A stretch of DNA of 64,000 nucleotides from Vanilla planifolia. Taxonomy: Eukaryota > Streptophyta > Magnoliopsida > Asparagales > Orchidaceae. The DNA lies in contig JAIUJO010000082.1 of the NCBI GenBank assembly GCA_023846275.1, forward strand, positions 668,001 through 732,000. The letters are read 5' to 3'. The translations under genes were made by a program, and so were the position numbers. Positions within the stretch are counted from its first letter, which is position 1. Each line of letters begins with the position of its first letter. The notes beneath the pieces are model-generated. The model saw only the letters and a list, made by a program, of their open reading frames with translations. It was not told the DNA's origin and made no database searches. Of this stretch, positions 1 through 11,389 are shown in pieces.

Positions 1-735
1 AAGCAAGATGATTAGTGTGTATGCATTTGCGTAAAAGTGGTGGATGCTATCCTTAGTTACTACTGCTATAGTTGCTGGGAAAGTTGGTTGATAAAGAGCA
101 AAAAAAGTTGCTTTGAGACATGCTTAATACTATATTAGAAGGCTATGCAACTCTTCATGCGTTAAAGGATGGGCACAAAGTGGTAGCAGGCTAAGGGGAA
201 TTCAACAAGGTGTTGGAAATGAAGATGAGAAGTTTGCTAGAAATTAACACTTTGGTTTTGCATAATGCTGATGCTCTTTTTTGGGTCATACAATTGAGGA
301 AGTAGGGAATGAATGAGGATGCAGCATTGGATGTAGCTATACTGAATGTAGAAATAAAAATGAGGATGGCTTAGTGCAATTGGTGGAGGTGAAGTTGCTG
401 CAAGAGGATAGCTGTAGCATTGTAAAATGGCAAGAGTTAGTTAATTTGGCCACTGTTATGAACTCTTTAAACCATGATGGCATTCAACTAGGAAGTCTAT
501 TACTACTGGAGTGGTGCTGAACATGTGCTTGGTGGCGTATCATAAACAGTATGAATGTGCAGAGGTAGGCAGCATGTTTCTATGGAGATTGGAGGCTACT
601 AAATTGGTATTTGTGAAGTCTACTGAGGTAGGGTGCATGTTGTATGATGAATTAAAAAAATGATAAGTGTAAGAATGAAGGGAGATGCTATAGATGTGAA
701 GTTGGTGGGCACTCAAGAAATAATTGGAAGTTCAA
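1..735 (+). pseudogene. LINE ORF1 remnant with damaged zinc knuckle
   Basis: This G-rich, stop-riddled stretch precedes the endonuclease and occupies the position of LINE ORF1, the nucleic-acid-binding (gag-like) protein. The one recognisable motif is at 686-727, reading CYRCEVGGHSRNNW. It has the CX2CX4HX4C spacing of a retroviral-type zinc knuckle, but the last cysteine codon has become TGG (Trp), so zinc could not be bound normally. The preceding residues are basic, as usual for these proteins. I could not recognise the N-terminal domain. The start lies upstream of the window. The ORF1 assignment rests on the knuckle and on its position about 280 bp before the endonuclease. Confidence 0.65.
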
Positions 736-994
736 AGAGATAAAATAAGCTATGTTTTTTTCTTGTAGCTGGTTCTGAGGTCCAAATGGGATTGCTAAAT
801 GCTAAGATGTTTGGGCTATAAAATGTTGGACATGATGTGTGGATTTATGTGTTTAAAGCTTCTTTAAATGCTTTGTTGGAAGTGGGAGTTGGATGTACAC
901 CTCAAGTGCAAGTGTTACTAGTGTGTTGAAAGCTTAGCTACTATTGGTGGGAGATAATAAAGGTTGCTATACTTTGTTATTGCCAAAAATTATT

Positions 995-1665
995 AAGTTC
1001 ACTGTATGGAATATTCGAGGAATAAGGGATAATAAATTGAGGGGTTATTTGTAATGGTTTTTAAGAACAAGGAGTATTATAGTAGTTGCTTTTGTTGAAA
1101 CCAGGGTGAAGAAATTAAGTAGGAGAGATGCAAATTTGTTGCTTTGCAAAGATTGGGAGTTTGTAGTGCAACAATCTGCTTGCTTGTCCTTAGGGAATGT
1201 GGTTCTATGGAGGAGCTGAGTGAACTTGAAAGTTATGAATATTTTGGTCCAAGTACTTGTAGTGTACGTAAGGGTAGGGAAGGATAGGTTGATAAAATGT
1301 TGTGTATTGTATGCATCCAAGAAGCCTAGTAAGAGGAATGCTGTGTGGTAGATCCTGAGAGAGAAGGCTAGAGGTGGAGGACCAATGATTGTGGTGGGGG
1401 ACTTCAATGTTGTAATGTCATAAGAGAAGAAAGGAGGGAAGAAGTTTAGAAGTGGGTAGGGGCAATAGAAGTTTTTTGAAATCGTGCTAAAATTGTAGTT
1501 GACTAACCTTGGGTATGTAGGTAATAGGTAAACTTGGTGCAATAGGAAAGGATGTGCTCAAATATTGTAAAGGCTGGATAGAGTGCTAATGAATCTCTAG
1601 AGAATAAAGGACTTTGTCACAACTATAGTTATGTATTTGTTATGCATTGGGCTAGATCACTGATG
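995..1665 (+). pseudogene. LINE ORF2 AP endonuclease domain (inactivated)
   Basis: Five motifs of the exonuclease-endonuclease-phosphatase fold lie in one frame in the right order: WNIRG at 1007-1021, VETR with the catalytic Glu at 1094-1105, VVGDFN at 1391-1408, RLDRVLMN at 1571-1594, and GLDH followed by a stop at 1649-1663. In a working LINE this domain nicks target DNA to prime reverse transcription. At least three in-frame stops (for example just after GDFNVVMS and after the final His) show the gene is dead. The frame itself is undisturbed over about 650 bp, so decay here came from point mutations rather than indels. The ORF2 start is probably just upstream of WNIRG, near 995. Confidence 0.85.
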
Positions 1666-2309
1666 ATTACTTATTGAGTTGGAGACATGTTAGAGGATAG
1701 CCACTGAAAGAAGAAATTAGTTTGAGAGTTCTTAGCTTGCATTTTCTCTGATTGTAAGGGTTGTATAGAAAGTGTAGAATAAATTAGCAAGAGGAAATCC
1801 CATAGAGAGGTCTTCAACAAAATTCTACAGATCCCTAATTGCTTTAAGTTGGAGGAGCAAGACTGAGATGCATAATCTTTTTTACAGTAATGGGGAACTT
1901 GAAAAGAAAATCCATGGTCTACAACTCAAGGAATCTCAGGTAGGTCTTGATGATCAGGAACATATCTAGCTCAAACATCTCATTTCTTCTTTTAACAAGG
2001 CCTGCACACTTTAGGAGAGATGGCGGTGACAAAGAGCAAAGCTCTAAAAGCCTTAACTGGGGGATTACAATACTAGTTTCTTCTAGGCTACTTTGACTTC
2101 TAAGTGGAGGGATAAGAATACATTGCAGATAAAAGGTGATAAGGGGAGGTGGTTAGTTTCATAGATAAAATTAAGAGCTTGTTAGTGAACCATTTTGAGT
2201 TAAATTGGTGTAATACTGATGTTGATTTTCTTGCACTACAATACCAACCTACAAATGCATTGGATTGGAATATGTAGGAATTCTTACCATATAGGTTATT
2301 AAGGAAGAA

Positions 2310-3175
2310 GTTATTAGAGCTATTAGATCTATTAAAAAACAAGACACCAGGGATGGATAAGGTTACAATGGAGTTCATATAGGGGTATTAGGAGATCACT
2401 CAGGGGATATTTTGAGAGTTGTGCTACAATTGTTTCATGATAAATAGATGCCAAAAGATTGGAACGATACTCTTATTGTACTTATTCCTAAAGTGCAGTG
2501 CACAGACAAACCAGAACATTTTAGGCCCATTGGTTTGTGCAATGTTATATACAAAAAAGTGGCAAGGATCGTGGTGGCAAGACTAAAGATGGTTTTACCT
2601 AAACTAATTTTGAAGCAACAAGGTGCTTTTGTACTTGGTAGATCTATCTTAGATAATACATTTATTGCTCAAGAAATAGCAATAAGGATGCACTCTTTGG
2701 TTCCTTAAGAGGGCCATAAGGCAATATAGGTAGATATGGAGAAAGCTTATGATAAGGTGATGGTAGTTTGTCATTAATATGAAGACATTCTTGAGTTCCC
2801 AGTAATATGGTGTGAGTGGGTGTATGCTTGTATCTCAGCATCGAGGTTTGGAGTGTTATTGAATGGGGTCAAAATCCCATGGATTGAGGACTAGAGAAGA
2901 TTTAGGCAAGGATTCCCGTTGTCACCATATCTATTCACCATTACATTTGAATTTGTATCTGAGCTGGTGAGGAAGTATGAAGCTATGACATTAGTGAGAT
3001 TTCTATATGGGCCAACTTCTCTAATCATTTCTCACTTGTTATATGCTGATGATGTCATTCTATTTGCTCCTACTACATGTGCTGCTGTTAGGTCAATAAG
3101 ATAGATTATGTTGAATTATGGGAAGTATTTTGGGTAGAAGGTAAATCTTGCTAAATCAAGAGTCTATTTTAGCAA
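2310..3175 (+). pseudogene. LINE ORF2 reverse transcriptase domain (inactivated)
   Basis: RT blocks are visible in order: KTPGMD at 2341-2358 (frame 1), then in frame 3 the fingers block with LIVLIPKV and FRPIGLCNVIYK inside 2448-2560, VDMEKAYDKV (motif A, catalytic Asp) at 2730-2759, RQGFPLSPYLFT (motif B, usual RQGDPLSP with Asp changed to Phe) around 2904-2939, and LLYADDVILF (motif C) with YADD at 3042-3053. Downstream KVNLAKSRVYFSK matches the thumb-side conserved block. This enzyme copied the element's RNA into DNA at the nick. A frameshift between 2358 and 2448 and several stops disable it. The longest uninterrupted pieces are 2448-2708 and 2919-3104. The similarity is clearly plant L1 rather than LTR-type RT. 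Confidence 0.92.
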
Positions 3176-4200
3176 GGGGATGATGGGGAAGAGAAGAAAG
3201 ATGTAGGCTGGCAAAGGGGATACCTATTTTGACAAAGTTACTAAACAAGAGAGACTTTAACTTTATCATTTAAAGAGATGAAGAATAAGTTGCAAAATGG
3301 AGAATCAAACGTCTTTCCTCGATAGGAAGGATTGTGATGATTAACTTTGTGCTTTTTTCCTAATTTCTACTTCAGCCATTATGTTGTGCCAAAGTGGGTG
3401 ATCAATTTATTGGAAAGGTTGTTTAGAAGATACTTATGGTGTGGCACTAATGAAGACCATGTGATGCATTATGTGGACTAGAACACTATCACATTATAAA
3501 AGAAGGAGTGTGGTTTGGGTATCCATGATCTTAGTGTTTGGTAATCGGCCTTAATTATGAAGCAATACAGGAGGATATTGGCAAGAGAAGATTGTGAGTG
3601 GGTAGAGGTGATTAGGAGTAAATACTTGATGAGTGAGAAGATTGGGGGTGTTCTCAGGAGGCTTTGCAGGCATGTAGACTAATTAAGGAGCCAATACCTT
3701 AGGTTGTACCAGACTTTGTTTGGTGAATTAGAGAGAGTTGTCATGTATTTTTTGCTGAAAACAATTGGCTGGCAATTCTTGCAATCAAGTCGTGGCCTAC
3801 ATTAATTAATATGGAGGTAGAATGGTCGACATTTATTAGTGAATTCATTATTGAGCATGGGGAATGGGATGTGTGTACTCATAAAGCTTAGCCTAATGAA
3901 TTATTACTCGATAGGATGCTGCACCTTCCATGAGCAATGAATAATAGCATGGACCAACTGCTGTAATTACAAACTGAGTCCATGGAGGTGCACAATGCTA
4001 AGCTCTACTCAATAATGGTTCAAGCTACAATAGTGAAAAATGATGGAAGTTCACGACCAACTGTAAGTAATTATAGTTGAATTTTGAAGGTCAAGGTGCA
4101 GCACAAGGTGAGGATATTGATTTGGAGATTGGTTAATAATTGTATTCCTATTACTGAATGGCTATTTAAGAAGAGATTGGTGGAGTGTAGTAGCTGAATT
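3176..4200 (+). pseudogene. LINE ORF2 post-RT connector and zf-RVT-like region
   Basis: After the RT, short conserved runs typical of plant LINE ORF2 can be read across several frames. One is a tryptophan-containing stretch ending LSSIGRIV near 3300-3345. Others are YLWCGTNEDH near 3430-3460 and KKECGLGIHDLSVW near 3500-3542. The block KVRILIWRLVNNCIPITEWL at 4105-4164, followed by FKKRLVEC, matches the zf-RVT region usually read as (P)KVKLFLWRLLHNALPT. The function of this segment is poorly defined; it may bind nucleic acid. Stops and frame changes are common throughout. Confidence 0.7.
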
Positions 4201-4619
4201 TGAGGTTGTAACCATTTCGAATCTTAACAACATCTACTGCATGAATGTTGGAAGGAAAAAGAGGTTTGAAATGTGCAACACATGAAGAATGTTACTATAA
4301 CACTTGTTCCAAGCAGCAATAAAAGTAGCAACAGCAAGTTTACGTTGCAGTAGGTGTACAACATTTTGGATGACAATGATTTGATGTGTCGAGGAAATGA
4401 TTTCTGTATGATGCTATTGTTGCTATAGGTCTTTATTACATTTGGACCAATAAGAATTTAAAAAAACACAAGGAGCAAATGATGAGTAATGTTGTCCTAT
4501 AGAGAAAGATTCAAATTGATGGAATGGCTGCAATCAAAAAGTACAACTTCACTTATCCATGTCCTATAAGAGTCTGCTTAACTCACATGAGTTGAATGTA
4601 GCTTTATTTTTGGCTCCTC

Positions 4620-5060
4620 AAACTGGATGGATAAAAATCAATTATGATACAACGATTCGGGATGATGCTACGGGGCTAGGAATATTTTGTCAAAGATCAC
4701 CTTGGTAAGCCATAGCTGGTTGTTGGAAGGAGAGTTGTTTCACAATCAAGCATAGCTATGTAGGTGCATGCCATTTTCTAAGCCTTCATATTACTTAGGT
4801 TAGATTTTTTTTATCATTTTATTAAGATGCAATCAGGTTCTACTAAGGCTATTCAGAAGGTTTACAATCTTCTACGACACCATTCACATGGAGGAAGATT
4901 CAAAGATTCCCTCTAGTATGTTTTTGGCATGGATACCTTTCGGTTAACCCATATCTATGGTTAAGAAAATGCTCGAATAGACTGGGCGATGCATTATGCA
5001 TGTCCATTTAATTTTACTTGGGACTGAGGTGTGCCCCTTCCGAAACCACTTTTGATGCTA
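4620..5060 (+). pseudogene. LINE C-terminal RNase H-like domain (inactivated)
   Basis: GWIKINYDT at 4625-4651, followed by TGLGIFCQRSPW, resembles the first beta hairpin of plant LINE RNase H-like domains (GWIKINVDGA...GGGGVVRD), including the first catalytic Asp. A second conserved piece, THIYG, stop, ENARIDW, starting at 4947 in another frame, resembles the C-terminal HxYREGNxxADW motif. This domain would remove the RNA template during cDNA synthesis, and it occurs in many plant L1 lineages. Frameshifts separate the two halves. The C-terminal motif runs into the 163-bp duplicated segment, so the tail of the protein or the 3' UTR is partly duplicated. Confidence 0.6.
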
Positions 5061-5310
5061 TTGTATTCGACTTTTTGTTTGATCCTCCATAGAGGACATT
5101 TTGTAGGCTTTGGCCATTCATAGATTATCAATGTAACCCAAATACTTGGAGGAACGTTATGCATGTTCATCTGATTTTACTTGGGACTGGGGTATGCCCT
5201 TCCTAGACCACCATTGATGTTGTTAGTTTCAAGCTTTTTGTATGATCCTCTATAGTGGATGTTTTGTAGGCTTTTTCCATTAATAAATTATCATTGGAAC
5301 CCAAAGAATT
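4990..5310 (+). repeat. 163-bp imperfect tandem duplication at the LINE 3' end
   Basis: Two adjacent copies share the order of landmarks: TTATGCATGT, then ATTTTACTTGGGACTG (from 5011 and 5174), then TATGCCC/GTGCCCC, then TTTTTGT with GATCCTC, then a conserved TTTTGTAGGCTTT. The 5011 to 5174 distance gives a 163-bp period. Copies differ by many substitutions, so the duplication is old. The first copy overlaps the end of the RNase H-like reading. The second copy ends close to the 18S junction. Confidence 0.8.
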
Positions 5311-6141
5311 TGATTTCTCATAAGGTGCTGATGAAGTCCAAAGAGCAACATCTGCCAATCCATGGTCATCATCATTTATGGTTGAGACTAAGACAGCATC
5401 CAATCGTCTTTGAGCCCCCAACATTTGTTCTTGATTAGTGAAAACATCTTTGGAAAATGCTTTCATAGTGGTTCGTCTTTCATAAATTGAAGAATTTCAC
5501 TTTTGACTCTTAAATATGAATGCCCACCATTGTCCCTCTTAATCATTACTTTGATATGGAAGGCCAACACAATAGGATTGAAATCCTACGTTGTTATCCC
5601 ATACTAACATATACAAACCATTGGCTTGCTTTGAGCACTCTAATTTCTTCAAAAAAACAATACAAACCAACTAAGGCCATCGATAAAAGAATAGTAGCAA
5701 GCGATGCACACAAAAAGTTGGATCGACTGACCCAAACAGGGGGATTTCGTTCTCCAAAATCGAACCCTAATTCTCAATCACCCATCACCACCATGGTAGA
5801 TTCCTATCCTACCATAGAAAGTTGATAGGGCAGAAATTTGAATTATGGAACATAGACACAAACATCGTGCGATCTGACATGTTATCATGAATTGTCCATG
5901 TGCCAAGTGAAGGCCCACATTGACTTTTACCTAATAAAAGAACCCATTCCAAAGGTCAAGGTTTGGTGCATGTATTAGCTTGAGAATTACTATAATTATC
6001 TAAGTAGTAAGCACCATCAAACAAACTATAATTGATTTAATTAGCCATTTGCAGTTTCACAGTCTAAAATTGTTCATATTTACTCTTGCATGGCTTAATC
6101 TCTGAGACAAACATATGACTACCGGTATTATCAAATAGGTA
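5296..6141 (-). pseudogene. 18S rRNA pseudogene, 5' part
   Basis: The + strand here is the complement of plant 18S rRNA. Landmarks are ATTTGATTTCTCATAAGGTG (5309-5328), GAGCCCCCAACATTTGTTCT (about 5413), AAGGCCAACACAATAGGAT (5561-5579), TTGCTTTGAGCACTCTAAT, TCGAACCCTAATTCTCAATC, CCACCATGGTAG with CTATCCTACCAT, CACCATCAAACAAACTATAA, and the start of the gene (complement of TACCTGGTTGATC, degraded) near 6128-6141. The piece covers the 5' end to about position 1125 of the RNA but is about 280 nt short, because the central region is deleted at about 5738. The low-coordinate end breaks exactly where the 3' part (16546-17209) would have to continue. Transcription would have run from 6141 towards 5296. 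Confidence 0.93.
5730..5745 (-). other. Internal deletion junction in the 18S pseudogene (~280 nt missing)
   Basis: Sequence corresponding to the 18S segment antisense CGACCCATCC is followed within a few bases by sequence corresponding to GTTTCTCAGGCTCCCTCTCC. In intact plant 18S these lie roughly 300 nt apart, so the central domain containing the conserved 530-loop region is gone. The size estimate comes from the length deficit of this piece (846 bp against about 1125). Confidence 0.75.
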
Positions 6142-7104
6142 GCATTATAATGATACAGCACCAGCCAAAACCCAATGTCTAAATTAACACGTTCATCGTG
6201 TCTAGTGATAACTCACACAAAGGAAGAGCGAGTGCTCCCATGTTCGGATACCATCTGCAACGTTTCGAAACATTACTTCTCAAGAATTGGACAACCCTCT
6301 TTGGCAGAGAATGAAATGGTCAAAATGAGTGATTTCCAAGTCCATGCTAATAAGACAGTAGGGATGATTGCACGTTCAATAGCATTACAAAACACCACAG
6401 TTCCAACACTAGAGTACTGTAGCATCATAAAAATAATTGAATGGAGTTACTGATCTGGTAGATAAGCAAGCAACATATGAAATTCTTCTAAAATAAGGTT
6501 CAATCAAGTGACAAAGCCCTACTAATATAATGGCTGACCACACCAAGAGGTACCCAAGCCATACGAAGCAACACCACAAAAAACATCTCTTGAGACTAAT
6601 TGAACTAATGCCAATCCAATTCCGTTAGCCCAAAGAGCCTTGAAGATGTGCATAAAAGAAGCACAAAGGGTCTTATTAGAGATGAAGGGCTTGGCTAGCT
6701 CTGGCATGGCACAACAAGCAAAAGTTTGCATAACATGCAAAGGGAATAGCTTGCTGAACCAACATAAAGCCATGCACAAATTACACCACTTAAAGATGGC
6801 ACATAAGCAACCCCTCGTTCCTGCATTGGCATTTCCAAGATATGATAAGTCAAAAATAGTCACACATTTCTTGAAGAAAATGCCACCATATGGGAAAAGC
6901 TACAACAAGTAGTCCCAAGAAGGGATTGAGCATGGATGACAAGGACTTGTCCAAGCACTAGGGGCACCACAGAACTTTCATTGAGACACAATATCCAAAG
7001 CAAAAGCCAAAGAGTTACAATTAGGACTGTTCATGTCTTTGTGCACAGTGGTGCACCACTTGTGCAACAACCCTACTTGCTCAAACCCTAGTAGATATTA
7101 CAAA
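6142..7104 (-). other. rDNA 5' external transcribed spacer / IGS unique part
   Basis: This lies between the 18S 5' end and the 320-bp repeats, so by position it is the 5' ETS and promoter-proximal spacer. No repeats of the array type are evident until about 7105. Open frames here, such as 6522-6863 (-) and 6640-6912 (+), overlap on opposite strands and resemble nothing I know. I treat them as chance. Confidence 0.65.
6516..6529 (-). promoter_or_regulatory. Candidate RNA polymerase I core promoter
   Basis: On the - strand the sequence reads TATATTAGTAGGGC. Plant Pol I start sites typically have a TATA-like box running into a G-run (forms such as TATATANGGGG). It lies about 375 bp upstream of the 18S 5' end, in the right orientation. 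The match is short and the region is decayed, so this is only a candidate. Confidence 0.3.
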
Positions 7105-7544
7105 ACCATGTGGCAGCAGCTTACAACTCTATAAAATCTAGAAAAGAGCTACTCTTTGTGGTCCAAACAAGTCTCCTGTGTAGGTTGTCACTGAGTGCGG
7201 TGAGCAGTGCACTGGCATACACGTTGCTCTATCAGCACAGGGCTATTGCAATAGCCAAGTGTGGTTACATAATTTGTGCACATCAAACCATCCACCACCT
7301 ATCTTGGCACAGGAAGCACTACATCAACATACCCACATGCAAATTATTTATTATCATAATTCTAATCAAGGAAATATTACCGATAGGTAATCAAACTTAT
7401 CTATCAACTCGGAGTACATATGGCAAACATGTCATAAAAAGTTACACTTCTAGAACCGACATTTCGCACGTGAGGGCAACACCTAAAGGTGCTCAGACAG
7501 GACACCCACCTCATACGAGTATGCATGCCACCATGTGCCTGTAG

Positions 7545-10500
7545 TGCGTTGACACTATGTATGATTAAGCCATATCTCATATTGATCCTAAACTCATAGA
7601 CGTTTCTTCAAGCTGAACAGAGTTCAACATGCACACTTTTTTTACCGATGTGCATGCAAGGACAGGCCCCCAAATAGGGGCATACATATGCTAGCATGAG
7701 TGGGCAATGCAAGTTGCATCATTAGAGCTAGGCACTGGCTTACAGCCCAAAATGCTTAAACCCTTGCGAATAATGCACCATCCAACTTCCAATATTGATT
7801 CAGGCTACGTAGCCTACAACATCCCTGCTTGCGAATTGTACATCACATTAACTCTATCAAGGAGGAATGCAAGGCAACCAATAAGTAATCACCTTAGCCA
7901 TGTGTCAATAGCTCACAGCAGTAAAAATACCCCAAACGGTTACAAATTAGGGTCCCACACACCGTGTATGTATGTTGTTTCTAAGAGAATGCAGATAGGC
8001 ATCCCGCATGCAAGTGTAGGCAAGTCACCAATCGTGCATGTGGTGGATTAGTACTACATGTTTAAACTATACCGAAGAATACAACAACTATCTTATAATA
8101 GTCTGTAGGCCGCAATGCATCCCACATTCCCACTTACAAAGTGTATATTTGCAAAATTTTCAAAATGGAAGAAGGGAAGGCTACTTATATGTAATCACTT
8201 GATCCCTGGGGTATTAGACTGTAGATCTAAAAATTCCAATAAAAGTTACAATTTTCTGAAGCCAAATGATGCAGGCGCATGTTGCACCTCAGTGCACACT
8301 GATAGGCCACTACACAAGGGCGCGGTGCACATGACTGTGCACAAAACCACCAATGCTCTATGAAGGATGCAACACAAAATGCATAAACCATTGCACTTGT
8401 TGAATCATCCATCTTTCACTTTATTGTAGGCTGCACAACGTTACACATTCTCACATGTAGATAGTATATTGTGACAAATCTGTCAATCAATGAGGCAAGT
8501 TTACCAATACGTAATCACCATATCCCTTTGGTAGTAGCCCACTGAGCCAAATATCCTGAGAAAAATTTTACTTTTCTGAAGCCAAATGACGTGGGCACAT
8601 GTTGCACCTCAACAAGTATCGATTAGACACACTACATGCGTGAATGCACAAGCCTGCCTGCAGCACCACTAGTGCTCTACAAAGGATACAATGCAAAATG
8701 CTTAAACTGTTGCACATGTTGCACCATCCATCTTTCACTTCGCCACAGGCAGCATAACATCACATATTCCCACATGTGGATTGTATATTGCAAGAAATTT
8801 GTCAATGAAAAAGACAAGTCTACCAATAGGTAAATGTCATATCCCAATGGCAGCAGCCTACAGAGTTAAAAATCTCGATAAAAGTTGCACTTTTCTACCA
8901 CTAAATGATGCGAGCACATGTTACTCCTCAGTCCGCATGGAGATGCCACATCTTGCTCACATGGTGCACATGCCTACAAGCAGCACCACTAGTGCCCCAC
9001 CAAGGATACAGCCCAAAATGGACAAATCATTGCACACGTTACACTATCCATCTTTCACTTCACTATAGGCCACACAGTGTCCCACATTCCCATGTTTCGA
9101 CTATGTTTGGTGACAAATATGTCAATGAATAAGTCAATTCTACCAATAGCTAATTATCGTATCCTAGTGACAGTAGCCTACAGAGCTAAAAATCCTAATA
9201 AACGCTACACTTTTTGCCAGCAAAATGATGCGGATGCACATTGCACCTCAGTGATCATTGATAGGCTTCGGTGCACCCATGCGGTGCACATGCATATGCA
9301 ATGCACCATCAATGCTTTGCAAACGATACAACCCAAAACGACTAAACCATTGCAAATGTTGCTCCATCCGTCTTACACTTAGCTATCAATCACACGGCAT
9401 CACACATGCCCACTAGCAGATTGTATGTTCGAACAGTTCTATTAACGAATGAGGCAAGCCTACCAATAAGTAATTGCCATATCCACACGACAGTAGCTTG
9501 CAAAGCTAAAAATCCTAACAAAAGTTATTATTTTCTACAACAAAATGACATGAGCACAAGTTGCCCATGAGCACACATAGACCAGCCACAGTGCTCATGT
9601 GAAGTGCACATGCCTGGGCACAATATCATTTTTTCACAGGCACTATGTGATTAAACCATACCAATGAATAAAATAGTAATCTTACACTAGTCTGTAGGCT
9701 ATACTGTGTCCCACATTCCCACAAGAGAAGTTTATATTTGCAAAATTTCCATCATGAAAGAAGGCAAGGCCCTTTGTAGGTAATTGCTCGATCCATGGGG
9801 TAGCAGTACACATAGCTAAAAATGTAGATAAAATTACAATTTTTTTGAGGCCAAATTACGTGAGCACACATTGCACCTCACAGCAAATTACCCAATATGC
9901 TTAAATTGTTTACAAAACCATGCATCTTTCACTTTGTTGTAGGCGACACAGCATCACACATTCCCACTTTCAGATTATATATTGCAATAAATCTATCGAT
10001 GAATGAGGCAACTCTACCAATAAGTAATCACCCTATCCCAATGATAGTATCCCGTTGAGCTAAAAATCTCGATAAAAGTCACTCTCATCTAAAGCTAAGT
10101 GATGCGAGAAGTCGTTTCACCTCAAAAAGTGCCAATAGGCCAACTCGCACGTTTGTGGTGCACATGCCTGCGTTCAAGACCATCAGTGCTCTGCGATGGA
10201 TACAAACCAAAATGTGTAAACCATTGCATGAGTTGCGTCATCCATCTTTCACTTCATTGCATGCCACATAGCGTCCCAATTCCCACTTGCAGATTGTATA
10301 TTACGACAAATCTGTCGACAAATGAGGCAACTCTACAAATAAGTAAACGCCATATCCCAGCTGCAGTAGCCTACTGAGTTAAAAATCCCAATAAAAATTA
10401 CACTTTTCTGAAGCCAAATGACAAGGGCATATTGTTGCACCTCAAAAAGCTCCAATAGGCCAACTCACACATGCATGGTGCATATGCCTACGTGTAGAAC

Positions 10501-10990
10501 CAACAGTGTTATGTGAAATATACAAACCAAAATATGTAAACCATTGCACATGTTGCACCATCCAACTTTTACTTAGGTGTAAGCCACACATCATCGCATA
10601 TGCTCACTTGTTTATTGTATATTACGACAATTTTGTCGACCAATGAGGCAAGTCTACCAATAGTTAATCATTGTATCCCCTACAACAGTAGCTCTAAAGC
10701 AAAAACTCCCAATAAAAGTTACACTTTTCTACATCCAAATGATGCAGGCACATGTTGCCCCTCAGCACGTGCAAATAGGCCACTCTGCTCTTGCTATGTG
10801 CAAGCCTGTGCATAGCACCATCTATGCATTATCACTATGTGATTAAACAATACCGAATATTGGAACAACAATCTTACACAAGTATGCATGCCACACTACA
10901 TCCCATATTTGCACTTGTGAAGTGTATATTTGCAAAATTTCTATCACGAAAGAAGGCAAGGCTACCTATAGATAATCACCCAAGCCCTAG
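7545..10990 (-). repeat. Second unit subtype within the IGS array
   Basis: A distinct variant recurs near 8045-8220, 9645-9800 and 10835-10990, with a weaker copy near 7545. It is marked by CACTATGTGATTAAAC followed by a GTATATTTGCAAAATTT stretch and GAAAGAAGGCAAGGC, where the common subtype has GATTGTATATTGCGACAAAT and GAATGAGGCAAGTC. The variants are separated by several ordinary units, giving a coarse higher-order pattern in which the 320-bp unit is not homogenised. Confidence 0.7.
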
Positions 10991-11389
10991 GGCAGGAGCC
11001 CATAGAGCTACAAATCCTAACAAAAGTTACACTTTTCTGAAGCCAAAATGACATGGGCACATGTTGCACCTCAGCATGCACCAATAGGAAATCATGCATG
11101 CACACAATGCATATACCTTTGTGCAGCACCACCAGTTCTCTACAAAGGGTACAACCCAAAATGTGTAAACTATTACACATGTTGCAACATCCATCTTTCA
11201 CTTCACTATAGGCCGCATAGTGTCACACATTCCCACTTACATATCATATATTGCAACAAATCTATTGACGAACGAGGCAAGTCTACCAATCGATAATCAT
11301 CGTATCACTATAGTAGCAGACCACAGAGCTAAAAATCCAGATAAAAATTAAACTTTTCTATACAGAAATGGCATGGGAGCATGTTGCAC

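Larger units (their letters stand above)
1..5295 (+). mobile_element. Degenerate L1-type plant LINE (non-LTR retrotransposon), 5' end outside the window
   Basis: The domains appear in the order expected of a plant L1 LINE: CCHC-like knuckle (ORF1), AP endonuclease, reverse transcriptase, zf-RVT-like region, RNase H-like domain. All lie on the + strand. The knuckle and every endonuclease motif share one frame (frame 2). The RT starts in frame 1 and moves to frame 3, and the later domains shift again. In-frame stops are frequent, so no protein can be made. The element was copied by target-primed reverse transcription when active, which is family knowledge. No poly(A) tail is visible; the 3' side runs directly into 18S rRNA sequence at about 5296. 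The exact 3' terminus is uncertain because the last ~300 bp are a tandem duplication. Its orientation is opposite to the neighbouring rDNA. Confidence 0.88.

Noticed and set aside
1045-1542. 165-codon - strand open frame over the LINE
   Set aside because: It is antisense to the AP endonuclease domain, whose + strand motifs are in one frame and in order.
5203-5825. Open frames on both strands, including one resembling a gag-like FELW motif near 5835
   Set aside because: The whole region is antisense 18S rRNA; the copia-gag resemblance (GQKFELW) comes from the conserved 18S 5' region.
6522-6912. Overlapping open frames on opposite strands in the 5' spacer
   Set aside because: No motif, mutual overlap and location in the rDNA spacer make chance the best explanation.
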